DNA of 64,000 nucleotides, from NCBI GenBank assembly GCA_916610825.1, contig OU744454.1, positions 3,020,501 through 3,084,500 of the forward strand, given 5' to 3'. This DNA is from Haliclystus octoradiatus. Its lineage: Eukaryota; Cnidaria; Staurozoa; Stauromedusae; Haliclystidae. The position numbers and the translations under genes were made by a program. Below are positions 1 to 12,330 of the stretch, one piece after another. The notes beneath the pieces were generated by a model. It worked only from the letters and a program-made list of their open reading frames with translations, had not been told where the DNA came from and ran no database searches. Every line of letters begins with the position of its first letter. Position 1 is the first letter of the stretch.

Positions 1-1099
1 AAAAGATAACAATTTGATTCAAAATTATTGAAATTCATTCCAATAACATTACATCTACTCAAATTAACACAATAATGCATGCATTGTGCACGTGTTGCTG
101 CTCTTCGATTTCCAATTTCTTCAAAACTAAAACCATTGGATATTGACTGCGAAGACAAGGGAAGAAATATACGTCCATTTTTATTACATTGCAATGATAG
201 TGTTGATGTGAATATATGTATATATATGGCAACCCATGTTAATATACCCATTTTTGCATTAAATTTATTCATACAGTAAAATATACAATCGGTAAGACAA
301 AATATATAGTCTATAATTGTATTCTATATATTGCAATTCAGTCCTATGAAACAAAAGACGTCTCCAGGAAGTCTTCACGACGTCGTACTTCGGTCTTATT
401 TAGGTACCGTGCGAACTATATGTTGTATTTGCTTGAATGAAAGCTACTTTAATAGGTGATTATAACATAACATTATAATTCTATTATACACGTTAATATT
501 GACTTATATAGCTCATGCCCAGACTTTTTTATGTTGTTTTTCAAATCGTTATTGGACGCATCAAGATTGTGACATGAGCCGGATGGTTGCAATGCTTCAA
601 AAACAGTGCGTATATATTTTGCAGAAATGTGAAAACAGTGAAATCAAACCTGCAGTGGTTCACTGATACTAATATCTATTAATGATATGGGGACTGATAA
701 TGCTTAAAAAACATCAGAAAAGATAAAAATGACGGATACGAAATTGAAACTGATGTTAAACATACACCTTAATCATCTTTATATACGCGTGTATGATATT
801 TAATCAGATATATATTATTTTGATCAACGCATATTAAATATGCGTTTTATGGACTTCTCTATAAGCAGCTGGAGTTAGAGATTATAAGCCTATTTACAAT
901 AATTATGTGTATATAGTACTAATAACATTACCTTCTGCAGCTTAATTGTAAAATCTCAATATTTTTGTGCTAGCCAACATTGCCGGACATCATATATTAA
1001 TCAGCAAATACGACATGAATGTTTCATTAAATATTGTGTAACAGCATATTTAATTATTTACATAATAATAATTATATTAAATTAGCTGGTGCCATCTTT
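1..1099. other. non-coding AT-rich stretch, nothing recognised
   Basis: No convincing exon, RNA gene or mobile-element terminus was recognised. The short open frames have no domain-like composition and no splice context. Confidence 0.4.
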
Positions 1100-1560
1100 A
1101 CACATCCAGCTGTTCATTAGACTTGTCCAAAAAAATGAAAGTCTGAAAGTTGGATTGAATTCTTGATTTTATTGTTCTAGGGGTAAGAAAACCATAATTT
1201 CAATATTTGAGTTTAAAAAAACATTATGAAATGGGCGGTCAATTCTCCTCTAAATCAATACACAAAGTCAATGGGAAAAACGCTCAAAAAATAAAAAATA
1301 AAAACATAATTTAATATCAGGAAGGTATTTTTCAATCATTTTTTTATGTCTATGGAGGTAACAATCTCAGAAATATTACCGTATGTGGCAATTAAAAGTC
1401 TATTGGATGAGAACCTATATTGAAAATTTGTGTTTCAAAGTGATGAATTTGAATGTATGGCTTCCATTGTGATTTTGACAGACTTCGGCAAGATTTCAGT
1501 TCTCTAATGAATATCATTTCAAATATTAAACAATCAAATTTGTCTTTGCAACGGCGTAGA
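1100..1560 (+). repeat. interspersed repeat, first copy
   Basis: The sequence matches 43080-43600 in the opposite orientation. Shared blocks are GGAGGTAACAATCTCA, a TCTATTGGA-GAGAACCTA block, the GGGCG(G/C) TCAAT stretch and GTTCAAAGTGATG. The copies are clearly diverged. No coding capacity and no clear termini, so the class is unknown. Confidence 0.55.
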
Positions 1561-2037
1561 ATAGAAAATTGATCATTGATTTCCTATAGGGCGAGACCGT
1601 CTGCATTTTTCTAATGTTGACCAACAGCAGAAGATTGTCTTTGAAGCTCTTAAACTCGTTGATGTAGATGCCGAAACCGATAAAGTTTGCCTCACACAAA
1701 CCACACTTAACTGCTCGTTTACTGTCTACATTGCTACTGTATTACATTTGTTTGAAATTTGTGATTGAATTAACAGTCGTTCTCTATGGGAAAATAGTAC
1801 TGTGACATTACCAGTTAACCAATCAGAATGTAGATCATCAAAATAGTACCCATTGGTTTCGACTAAATGGAAATACATAGAAATATTTCTTTGTTTTTAG
1901 TTTAATTGTGCATTTTCTATATGAAATGCTTCCAAGTTTTTTCAAATGAAAAATTGAAGTAGGTAAGATTCTCCTTTATCGACAACAAAATGCTGATTAT
2001 CTTGTTTTTCAACTATTTTTACAACTACGTGCACCAT

Positions 2038-2215
2038 GGCCGTATAGCTCAGTGGTTTGATTCCTCAGACTGTCCCCACTTTGTGATTGTGGTTTGATTC
2101 CTCGTCGATGCACACTGCATGTTGTTTGTCTTTGTCTGTAAATTCATTTATGTCCCCCGGTAGTAAAAAATACCTTACGGAGTGACTATCGGAACCATCT
2201 ATTTATAAGAGTGGG
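2038..2215 (+). mobile_element. tRNA-derived SINE, second family
   Basis: The head resembles a pol III promoter, with A box TAGCTCAGTGG at 2045-2055 and B box GGTTTGATTCC at 2091-2101. It cannot fold as a real tRNA. The downstream body (CCTCGTCG, then TTTGTCTTTGTCTGTAAAT, then TATGTCCCCCGG) recurs near 16638-16740, so this is a dispersed family. Not transcription-tested; the call rests on box spacing and recurrence. Confidence 0.6.
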
Positions 2216-2754
2216 ATACGTGAGTTTTGAGGCTCGAAAATCACTATTTCGTTCTATGGAAAACGAAGTTTTGCATTTGAGCAAAATGTAATCCAGTGAC
2301 TATTCGACGGTAGCTAACTCGGGCTTGTTGTCTAATTGTTAAATAATAGCTAATTTCACAGAACGGATAATGCGGACATCAGCCGTACTTCTTTGTGTTA
2401 ACACGGGGGATGTTGGGACCCTCGAAAGCTAATAAAAACCGCCCTCCACCGGCTCGTGATTTCCTGATACATTCTTGTATCTCCCATCATACCGCGTGTT
2501 GGTATAAGATAAGTCAACACGGCTGCGATGCAGTAACTCCAACGAAGGACATAAGTTATATACGGTGTTGTATTTTCTCATTTATTAATTATTCTTCATC
2601 GTTTATCGATACTAAACAAAAACAGACAACACAATCAAGCAGACACTGTATACTGGTGCTTCAAGCCCAAATGGTTAAATCACATGTGTATTGTAGCATG
2701 CGATTTACCTGAGAAGACAATTTCCCTCACGCGCTAGCGACCTCGGCATTTGGG

Positions 2755-3174
2755 AGGTTTAGATTTAGTACAGGTACAGCTACGAGTACAGCTTTCTCGT
2801 TGCGCATCACTACTGCGCAATGGGAAAAGCCTTTATATGCTCTGAAACATGTGCTGACCTCCTTGTTTCGGAACGCCTTTCGGCGCGAAACAAGAACCAC
2901 GGAGTACATGTTTGATTTCGTTGTTTTGCATTGTTTTGGTTTTACTTTAGCTTTTTTGAATAAAATTTCATTGTCACTATAAAATTTCTACATATAATTG
3001 AAATGAATCCTAAACAAATTGTCAGAATTTTGTTTTTACCTGGAAAACAGAAACTGAGGTTTTATGTCGTTGAATCTATAATGTCTAGTTTTAAAAGAAC
3101 GAGTACAGGTACAACCCATTCTTCTTATCGACAAAACATGAACTTGAACCGGTACCGGTACTAAATCTAAACCT
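2755..3174. mobile_element. candidate MITE with inverted ends
   Basis: The left end AGGTTTAGATTTAGTAC is matched in inverted orientation by GTACTAAATCTAAACCT at the right end. The interior holds further GTACAGGTAC-type inverted pieces and no coding potential. No target-site duplication was found, so the superfamily is unknown. Confidence 0.45.
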
Positions 3175-3888
3175 TCCTATTAAAAATGCAGGACGTAGCA
3201 TAAGAATAATTGTGTCCGTTGTGTGATGATAGCACAACTGAATAGCACAACTGACACCATTTATAGAAGCAGAATAAACACAGTTTTGCATAACCGACAC
3301 AACTCAACTGATTAATAAATAATCAGTGATAATTCATCGCCATGAATTGTTTGTCAAATCAGATCAATTGTGCAGGGTATTACTCCCAGAACTCTTGGTG
3401 ATGCTGGTTCACGCCAACTTGAGGCAGCAAAACGCGTGATTATAAAATAGGGAAGAATGAAAAAGAAACCAACTCTACTTTCTCTCGTCAGATATCTGTT
3501 TTTTTCTTTCATTTATCATTTTTCCACAACCAGGTAAACTATAGTAGCTTTTCACCTTGGTGTCTGGTAAATTAGTTAGTATTTGGAGCGTGATAGTGCG
3601 TTATTATTCGGAAGCCTGTTTCACAAGCCAACCAATATGCAGTCATGTTTGTCTCATGTAAATCGAAAAACCTAACTGCACTGCACACCACTTTTCTACA
3701 AGACAGCTCACGACAAATCTATTAGAAGGTCTGTTTCCTGTTGGCGCCGCACCTCAAAACTACTATGTCTAGTGAGAGTTATGGGCAGCCGTAACTTCGT
3801 TCCCTTTACTACATTGATATACTTCGCTAACACTGACCTTGGAAACAGTGAAGTTGAAAATGGGCCACGCAAAAAATTTCTATGTCAG

Positions 3889-3970
3889 ACGTTCACGGAA
3901 CGTCGCCTGGACCTTCCTCGAACCTTCACGGGACGTTCCTGAACGTTCCGTGAACGTTCACAGAACGTCA
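3889..3970. repeat. GAACGTTC-rich inverted-repeat cluster
   Basis: A short GC-richer patch holds repeated GAACGTTC palindromes and their half sites (ACGGAACGT, GGGACGTTCCTGAACG, TTCCGTGAACGTTCAC). It could be an inverted-repeat remnant or a cluster of GAA-N2-TTC sites. No gene is evident around it. Confidence 0.5.
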
Positions 3971-4099
3971 ACTGTTTGCCAGGAAGCTCATTCAGAGTTT
4001 TTTTTCTGGTGGTATTATCTTATATTTCCCTACGGAAACAGGAAGATTTATCTGACATATATATGTGTCTTTATTGATAAAATATAAAATTTAATCAAA

Positions 4100-4706
4100 G
4101 AATACACGCATAGAAGGAGTTAGATACACTTGCACTATGCGGTTTACATTAAATTTTCTATTTATAATATTACACGATTTAATTTTCTTTGTACAGGGAA
4201 AGTTTCCATTTAAAATTTGATAAAGATTTTGCCATGACAATGTCTTGGGGGAGAGTATTCCAATGTCGAATAACGCGATTAAAATAAAAATTGTAAAGTA
4301 CATCGCATTTTGCGAGGTCAATGCGATAAACTAAATTATGGCTCCTAGTTGTGTTAGTGCCCTTGAGGATCATACCCTCTGGTAATTCCATGTGAGTTTT
4401 TCTATATATAATTTTGTAAAACAGGCAGAGATCTAAATATAAACGCCTGCTAGCCAGGGTTGTCAAATTAAGATTTTTTAATCGTTCGTCATATGATGAT
4501 TCGTTGTCGTCAAAACACCGAAGAAAGACCTTCTTTGTGAATCTCCGTTGAACATTTTCAATTGTATTTATATCTTTTTTCAAGTAAGGTGAATTAATAG
4601 AAGACGCATACTCCAAAATCACTTTAAGTTGTACTGCAGGAAAAGCTAATAATAAGATTCTACATAAAAGGCTGGCGTCAGTAATTGACCCATATTTAAG
4701 ATACAA
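4100..4706 (-). pseudogene. LINE (Jockey/CR1-like) reverse transcriptase C-terminal fragment
   Basis: The minus-strand frame 4706-4179 encodes the region after the reverse transcriptase fingers: ILEYASS, then SPYLKKDINTIENVQRRFTK, a leucine-rich L.LTTLASRRLYLDL block and RHWNTLPQDIV near the C-terminus. This order is typical of the tail of Jockey, CR1 and L2 ORF2. The 5' part is missing at the junction with the plus-strand RTE-like element near 4705. A non-functional remnant. A related minus-strand piece lies at 5931-6590. Confidence 0.8.
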
Positions 4707-5932
4707 TCAAAATGGTGGCAGGAATAGCCCGTCAACCTTAGGCCAAATTCTATCAGCTAGGATATTGTTAGAAGGCTGTAGGACTCATCAAAAAGACATT
4801 GTTGCAATTTTTATTGACTTCAAAAAGGCCTTTGACTCTGTGTTAAGATGCAGAATCCCAGAAATATTGGATTTCTATAATGTACCTATTGTTCTTATCG
4901 ATGCTATTATGTCCTTTTATTCTTCTACTTCGGCTTTTGTTAGAACTCACTATGGTGATACTGATGATTTCCCGACAGCTTGTGGCGTACTACAGGGTGA
5001 CACATTGTCCCCTTTTTTATTTACACTATTTATCGATTATGTTTTTCGTATTTCATGTCCTGACTCTTCCGGATTTATCCTTGATCGTCGTAGGTCTTCA
5101 CGTCATCCAGAGCGCAGCGTATCGGACCTCTCATTCGTTGACGATATTGCTATCTTAACAAATAGCATATCTGAAACACAACAGCTTCTTGATGAAGTTG
5201 AACGGGTTGGTAAAACGGTAGGCTTGACAATTAACACGACTAAGACGAAATTTATTGCTTTAGGCATAAAACAGGCACACCTTGCTACATCTAATGGTGA
5301 CATAGAACGTGTAGATTCGTTCAAGTACCTAGGTTCTGTACTTCCATCTTCTTCAGATGATTTAACACAACGTAGAGGCCAGGCTTGGGCAGCCATTAGA
5401 GGTCTGAATAAATTCTGGGCGTCCGATGTCAACACTGACGTTAAGTTAAGACTGTTCAGACACACGATAGAACCTGTTCTATTATATGCTTCTGAAACGT
5501 GAGTTCTATCAACCTCACTATTGACCCGACTTGACTCAGCTTATGACGCCATGCTTCGGCATGCTTTAGGAGTACATTGGCCCAACTTACTGTCTACTGC
5601 TAAACTTAGGAAACTTTCCCCTTCTGCCTCTGCTATTGCTCACCAACGTCAGATGTCTTTTTTAGGTCACATCGAAAGATCAAAGACGTATGCCCCTCAA
5701 CCGCTGCATGACATCCTTCATTGGCAACCGAATGAGATGCTTCGACGGGGCTATGGTAGAGTAGTATCTTTTCATAATGTTTTGTATCGTGAATTGTGTT
5801 ATTTAAAAGTTTCTTTGTCAGCTATGTCTGACCGTGTTTTGTGGCGTTCTTTATGTAGCAAATATGTAAGGCGTAAGAGGGACGGCACATTCCTATAATG
5901 TGACTGTCTATACTACTACTACTACTATACTC
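4705..5932 (+). pseudogene. RTE-like non-LTR retrotransposon, 5'-truncated, in-frame stop
   Basis: The plus-strand frame runs from about 4708 with NSPSTLGQILSARILLEGC, then FIDFKKAFDSV (motif A), the GVLQGDTLSPFLFTLFIDYV block (motif B) and FVDD in place of FADD (motif C). A TGA at 5500-5502 interrupts it. The same frame continues to 5898 with LTRLDSAYDAMLRHALG and FLGHIERS, the usual C-terminal region of RTE-type ORFs. A (TAC)n tail follows at about 5915-5930. The first methionine is not real: the frame stays open upstream to the truncation point. The endonuclease domain is missing. Dead copy; RTE assignment is from motif flavour. Confidence 0.8.
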
Positions 5933-6590
5933 CAAAATAGGGCGTACATAAACAAGAAAAGCTTTCATAAGATGGGTTGCATCATTCCAGTTTAAAGTTT
6001 TCAGGATATAATTTGTCAAACAATAGGCTTTACGAGTGATAATCTTACAATGTGTAGAAAACTTAAGGTCAGAAGTAATATGTATACCAAGATCACGAAC
6101 AGATGAAGTAACGTTAGATATAGAACAATCAAGCATACGGTAAATAGTATTTGGGTTTCTGCAATGTGGAGAGTAGAGCATTTTTCAACCGCAACTCGAA
6201 GCTGCCAGGTTTCTGCCCATTTAATAAAATCTTTGATAGCACTTTGGAACAAATCAATGTCCTTGTAATATTGACTATCAAGGTTGTAGGTTGAATATAG
6301 TTTCATGCCGTCAGCAAATATAGTTTGCATTTGGCAAAAGGAAAATTTTCAGGGGCATCATTTATGTATACCAAAAACAAAAGAGGTCCAAGTACAGATC
6401 CCTCTGGGACACCACTGACACAAGGAGATGATTTTGATAGCTTGTCACCCACACGAATCTGCATTGATCGATTATATAAATATTCTTTTATCCATTCATG
6501 TAAAGCTCCTTGGATACCATAGGCCTTAAGCTTCAGAAGCAGTTTACTATGAGACACCGTATCAAAGGCCTTTAATATGTTCTCGAGTAA
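5931..6590 (-). pseudogene. LINE (Jockey/CR1-like) reverse transcriptase middle fragment
   Basis: In broken minus-strand frames from about 6557 downward: [19 protein letters not shown], then [21 protein letters not shown] (motif B), FADG in place of FADD near 6310, WAETWQLRVAVEKC, and finally YVRPILEYSS at the junction with the RTE-like tail. Frameshifts separate these blocks. Together with 4100-4706 it covers most of a reverse transcriptase, but both pieces contain an ILEYxSS region, so they may be two copies rather than one split copy. Confidence 0.75.
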
Positions 6591-7171
6591 AATGAATATT
6601 GTTTATTCCCCTGGAGAACAATAGATTTGAGAAACTCTGAGGGATCTTATATATAATGCCTGTACCAGGGAATGACCCAAGCCCATGTGCAAGCAAAGTT
6701 ACAACACCCTAGCCATATACTGCATTAAGGCCGCATGAATCTCACACACGCATTTTTTTAAAAATTATTTACGGCTTATTCTGGGCAAACACTTATAAAT
6801 TTTTTAGATACAGTATAATATGTATGGTATATAGTCTATAATCATGTATGTATATTTTTAATTTATTTGTATATAATTATTGTTGTTGTTTTTTTGTTTT
6901 TAGATACTATCCAAATCTCAACACTGTTAACAAATTAAATCAAATATATAGATGGGTAATTTAGAATAATTTTATAAATACGAAGCAGTTGACCCCATAG
7001 TTTTTGAATAAACATATGTTTTATCGGGATGATGGAATCCCCTTTGACCTTTTTGATGATCAAAGAACATGAAGAATATTATCTAATGGAATATACAGGT
7101 TGTAGCATATATACAGGTTATATAACCTGTATACTGGTTAATATAAATATACAGGTTAATAAATGCCCAAG

Positions 7172-7184
7172 TATTAATTGGTTT
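7172..7184. repeat. left target-site duplication of the split SINE
   Basis: TATTAATTGGTTT is repeated exactly at 15617-15629, on the far side of the split SINE. Confidence 0.85.
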
Positions 7185-7229
7185 AATGTAGTAATGTAGA
7201 CGGTGTCGCCCTACCGAAGGCACCCGTAC
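7185..7229 (-). mobile_element. SINE, 3' part, split from 15282-15616
   Basis: GTAATGTAGACGGTGTCGCC and the following CTACCGAAGGCACCCGTAC match the tail of the intact SINE at 8573-8940. The SINE resumes at 15282 after the 8-kb insertion, and CACCCGTAC is duplicated on both sides (7221-7229 and 15282-15290). Confidence 0.9.
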
Positions 7230-8572
7230 GCGAATTGACAAACAGATAGAAGTTGTGACCACCTGCGCGCGCATGTGCCGTAACATATCCAAAGCGGTCA
7301 ATTTGCTCTAATTGTGCGGCCAAAGCCTAACACGTAAGTTATCTTTACAAAATGGCGATCAGAAGCAGACGTTAAACGAAGGAAACCTATGACTTATATT
7401 TAGATTACACTTTATATTTCTTAATGAAAATTGAATACTTGTTTACACTTCACAATAAAAAAGTTACGATTAAATGGATTAAGAAAACTTTTATTATCAA
7501 GTCAAATAGTCGACGGCATAAATCTTAATTCCTGAATGTCATGGCCTATTATTTGATTATTCTATGGTTCTAGACACACTGTAGTCGAGAATCTATATCG
7601 CTAAATAGGTAAGCACATAATAAACTATGACTTATTCAAGTTTAAAACTGTTGACCGTATTTGATAATGCTTCAACGAACAGCAGCTCGATATTTATTCT
7701 GCAAAAACACGACAGTCGAGTTAAACAAAGTCTAGAAACCTTCTATACGTTGGCAAGGAAAACTGTCTGGTTCTTTTAAAAGCGCGCACTAATTTATCTA
7801 AAACTGCTTGCACATTGAAAATAAATAATAAACTACCATGATTCTAAGTTTGACTATAATTGCTTGACTCTTTTATACCAAAGTTATTTACTTTGCAAAA
7901 TACGAAGTATACTATACTCTTTCCGCTTTGTTGACAAAGTCTCAAAGCCATTTTTACTTTTTGAATTATAAAGTCTCTCAAATCAAAGCAAGGTAATGCC
8001 GATGACTACATATCACTCAACATGTATCACATGCATACACATGTATCGACGTAAATTGATAAAATTTCATGAAAAAGTATCAAGTTTAATATGTTTAGAT
8101 ATATAACCATCCAAAAGTTGCCAAAGGTTTTTTTGGGGGAGGGGGTGTCAAAATGTAGGTCTTTCACTTACTTCAACTTGTAGGTCTCTCCAAATAAATT
8201 GAGACATGTAGATGACTAGATATCACTAGGTAGTACTCTTAGACATGTATCAAAATCAATTCAAAATATTTCTTGAAAATCGACCAAGTTTATATTTAGA
8301 TACCGCCACTTAAGTTGACAAAGGAGGCATTTGGGTTTATTCAAAAAGCTAGGTTTACATTTTCTCCCACTTCTAGGTAGGTTTCTCAACATAAAACAAG
8401 GGATGCCGATGATAAGATATCATTAGAGATTACTTCTAGACATGTATTCAAGTAAATTCAAAATAATTCTCGAAAATTGATCGAGTTTATATTTAAATAT
8501 AGTTTATATTTATATATATATTTAAGTATTTCTTGAAAATCAACCAAGTTTATATTTAGATAAAAAAGTAAG

Positions 8573-8940
8573 TAATGTAGACGGTGTCGCCCTACCGAAG
8601 GCACCCGTACCACTCCTCTATTTCTAGATGAGTGGCTTTTTTCGCTGAGAGCAATGATTTTAAACGCTCTTTGTTGATCTCAGCCGCGACACTGCAGATC
8701 AATTTCAACAGATTTCATGGCAGATAGGTCTCGATTGTCAATGCGCAACGATGCGCCGCAGCTACTCACAATGCAAATCCCTCTGGACCATTCCACCCGC
8801 CATCCTCAGATGGTACTCATTTGATGTTTCAGATAAAGTCAAGGCTGAGTTGACCTTAGGGGGATTTGAACCACGGTCGATCAGATATGATCCGATCTGA
8901 AGTTCGGTTGCTCTGCCATCTGAGCTAATCCTCCTCCTCC
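8573..8940 (-). mobile_element. tRNA-derived SINE, intact, with TSD
   Basis: Read on the minus strand, the head is GGATTAGCTCAGATGGCAGA with A box TAGCTCAGATGG (8917-8928) and B box GGTTCAAATCC (8862-8872). A roughly 250-bp tRNA-unrelated body follows, ending in the ACCCGTAC..GGCGACACCGTCTAC tail. The flanks share ATATTTAGATA on both sides. Other copies: 7185-7229 plus 15282-15616, about 32475-32832, about 62298-62850, and fragments near 24784, 25295 and 61526. Confidence 0.88.
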
Positions 8941-9825
8941 ATATTTAGATACCGCCACTCAAGTTGACAAAGCGGGCATTTGGGTTTTTCAAAAAGCTGG
9001 GTTCACACTTTCTCCAGCTTTTAGGTCCGTCAAATTAAAACGAGGGGTGCCAATGATTAGATATCATTAGAGATTACTCCTTGACACGTATCGAAGTAAA
9101 TTCAAAACATTTCTTGACAAAATATCTAGTTTATATTTAGATTGAGCCATTTAAGTTGACAAAGGGTGCATTTTGAGTTTTTCAAAAAGCTGGGTTTTAC
9201 ACTTTTTCCAACTTCTAGGTCTCTGAAAGTAAATTGAGACAGGCAGATGACTAGATATCACTAGATAGGACTCTTAGACATGTATCGAAGTAAATTCAGA
9301 ACATTTCTTCAAAAAACATCTAGTTTATATTTTGATAGAGCCATTTAAGTTGACAAGGGGTGCATTTTGGGTTTTTCAAGAAGCTGGGTTCACACTTTCT
9401 CCAGCTTCTAGGTCTGTCAAATTAAAACAAGGGGTGCCAATGTTTAGATATCATCAGAGATTACTCCTTGACACGTATCGAAGTAAATTCAAAACATTTC
9501 TTGAAAAATATCTAGTTTATATTTAGACTGAGCCATTTAAGTTGACAAAGGGTGCATTTTGGGTTTTTCAAAAAGCTGGGTTCACACTTTCTCCAGCTTC
9601 TAGGTCCGTCAAATTAAAACAAGGGGTGCCAATGATTAGATATCATCAGAGATTACTCCTTGACACGTATCGAAGTAAATTCAAAACATTTCTTGACAAA
9701 ATATCTAGTTTATAAACAGATAGAGCCATTTAAGTTGACAAGGGCTGCATTTTGAGTTTTTCAAAAAGCTGGGTTTTACGCTTTTTCCAACTTCTAGGTC
9801 TCTGAAAGTAAATTGAGAATTTTCT

Positions 9826-10078
9826 GAATCCATTTAATCGTAACTTTTTTATTGTGAAGTGTAAACAAGTATTCAATTTTCATTAAGAAATATAAAGTGT
9901 AATCTAAATATAAGTCATAGGTTTCCTTCGTTTAACGTCTGCTTCTGATCGCCATTTTGTAAAGATAACTTACGTGTTAGGCTTTGGCCGCACAATTAGA
10001 GCAAATTGACCGCTTTGGATATGTTACGGCACATGCGCGCGCAGGTGGTCACAACTTCTATCTGTTTGTCAAATCGCA
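9826..10078. repeat. extra copy of the foldback right terminus inside the satellite
   Basis: About 250 bp, from TTTTCTGAATCCATTTAATC to CTGTTTGTCAAATCGC, duplicate the right end of the large foldback (12812-13065). They sit within the 193-bp array. The array sequence AGGTCTCTGAAAGTAAATTG is present on both sides of the insert. Confidence 0.85.
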
Positions 10079-10320
10079 GGTCTCTGAAAGTAAATTGAGA
10101 CAGGCAGATGACTAGATATCACTAGATGGGACTCTTGACATATATCGAAGTAAATTCAGAACATTTCTTCAAAAAACATCTAGTTTATATTTTGATAGAG
10201 CCATTTAAGTTGACAAGGGGGGCATTTGGGGTTTTCAAAAGCCGCATTTTCACTTTCTCCAACTTCTAGGTCCCTTTAATTAAAACGAGGGATGCCGATG
10301 ACTAGATATCACCAGATATT

Positions 10321-11149
10321 ACTTGTAAACGACACCCAGCATCTGTGGAGTTTAATTTGTGTTACAGTTTGTATATTTGTTCAACTATTAGAACATTGAG
10401 GAACAAATGAAATTGTTAGAACATTGAAACAACATAACACTAAACACATGAATATCTTTACTATTAAAATTAACTATTTCAAATTAATAATTCCGTCGTC
10501 GTAGAACACCCAAACACCTGACAAACAACTGTCAGAAATTGAGGTGATGTGTACGTAAAACAGCGGATGCACAGTCCAACTGCATGCTGCTGAGGATGAC
10601 TGCCACATTTTTGAGAGATAAAATCCAACAAATAAATTCCCTTGTATTTCATGTATTTCTTAATAAATTATATTTATTTCAAGCATAAAAAATGATTGAA
10701 AATAGGACAGATTCAACATTAAATATCTCCGCTTATACAGTTTCAACTAAGAAATCATTGTCACCATTCTTCATCATTTAGAATCAACTACTTGAATCTG
10801 TGTTAAAAATTTGATGTGTCATGTGCTCTTTAAACTAGGTTACCTATATAGGCAAAATACCTAAATTATCTAATTGCTCAGCATTCTAAAAATAGGGTTA
10901 CGTTATGATTGAATATAGTGCTCTCAAAACAATCCCGAAGTAACATGTTATAAGTTAAAGATATGACATGCTATCATCTATTACATTCAAATAACGACAC
11001 CATAATCAAACTTAGGCATAATTCAGAATACCTATTCATGTAGCTACGTCATCCAAGTTTAACATTTGTAATTAAACAATCATGTAATAATATAAAAAAG
11101 CCGATAAATTAGGAATTCCATTAATTAATTAACTAAATAAAAAGCACAA
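10321..11149. other. central unique region of the foldback
   Basis: Non-repetitive AT-rich DNA between the two inverted satellite arrays. No open frame longer than about 60 codons with protein-like composition was seen, and no transposase motif. Confidence 0.6.
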
Positions 11150-12330
11150 ATTTCATGAAATTGGAGAAAGTGTAAATCCGGCTTTTGAAAAGACACAAAT
11201 GCCCCCTTTGATAACTTAAATGGCTCAATCTGAATATAAACTTGATATTTTGTCAAGAAATGTTTTGAACCTACTTCAATATAATTTGTCAAAGAGTAAT
11301 CTCTAATGATACTTAATCATCAGCACCCCTTGTTTCACTTTGAGGGACCTAGAAGTTGGAGAAGGTGTAAGCCCAGCTTTTTGAAAAACCCCAATGTCCC
11401 CTTTGTCAACTTAAGCGGCTATATCTAAATATAAACTGGATCCTTTTTCGAGAAATATTTTGAATTTACTTCGATACATGTCTAAGAGTCCTATCTAGTG
11501 ATATCTAGTCATCTGCCTGTCTCAATTTACTTTCAGAGACCTAGAAGTTGGAAAAAGTGTAAAACCCAGCTTTTTGAAAAACTCAAAATGCACCCTTTGT
11601 CAACTTAAATGGCTTAATCTAAATATAAACTAGATATTTTGTCAAGAAATGTTTTGAATTTACTTCGATACGTGTCAAGGAGTAATCTCTAATGATATCT
11701 AATCATTGGCACCCCTTGTTTTAATTTGACGGACCTAAAAGCTGGAGAAAGTGTGAACCCAGCTTTTTGAAAAACCCAAATGCCCGCTTTGTCAACTTAA
11801 GTGGCGGTTCCTAAATATAAACTCGATCAATTTTCGAGAATTATTTTGAATTTACTTGAATACAAGTCTAGGAGTAATCTCTAATGATATCTTATCATCG
11901 GCATCCCTTGTTTTATGTTGAGAAACCTACCTAGAAGTGGGAGAAAATGTAAACCTAGCTTTTTGAATAAACCCAAATGCCCCCTTTGTCAACTTAAGTG
12001 GCGGTATCTAAATATAAACTTGGTCGATTTTCAAGAAATATTTTGAATTGATTTTGATACATGTCTAAGAGTACTACCTAGTGATATCTAGTCATCTGCA
12101 TGTCTCAATTTATTTGGAGAGACCTACAAGTTGAAGTAAGTGAAAGACCTACATTTTGACACCCCCTCCCCCAAAAAAACCTTTGGCAACTTTTGGATGG
12201 TTATATATCTAAACTTGATACTTTTTCATGAAATTTTATCAATTTACGTCGATACATGTGTATGCATGTGATACATGTTGAGTGATATGTAGTCATCGGC
12301 ATTACCTTGCTTTGATTTGAGAGACCTTAT
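11150..12330. repeat. 193-bp tandem repeat, right array, inverted
   Basis: The reverse complement of the left array: the inverted marker (AACTTAA.TGGC) recurs near 11217, 11412, 11605, 11797 and 11993. About five units run toward the right arm. Confidence 0.85.

Larger units (their letters stand above)
8130..10320. repeat. 193-bp tandem repeat, left array of the foldback
   Basis: GCCATTTAAGTTGACAA recurs at 9146, 9340, 9532 and 9725, giving spacings of 194, 192 and 193 bp. More diverged units lie from about 8130. Each unit holds TTCAAAAAGCTGGGTT, CTAGGTC(T/C), AGATATCA and GTATCGAAGTAAATTC blocks. Interrupted by a SINE (8573-8940) and by a displaced foldback end (9826-10078). Confidence 0.85.

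Noticed and set aside
2395..2712. 105-residue plus-strand protein
   Set aside because: No domain, Met context or splice support; composition like random AT-rich DNA.
4765..5502. host gene encoding a reverse transcriptase-related protein
   Set aside because: It is a 5'-truncated RTE-like element with an in-frame stop and a (TAC)n tail.
8862..8928. tRNA gene on the minus strand
   Set aside because: A and B boxes are good, but the sequence is the head of a SINE with at least two near-identical copies, an attached body and its own TSD; the cloverleaf arms do not close.
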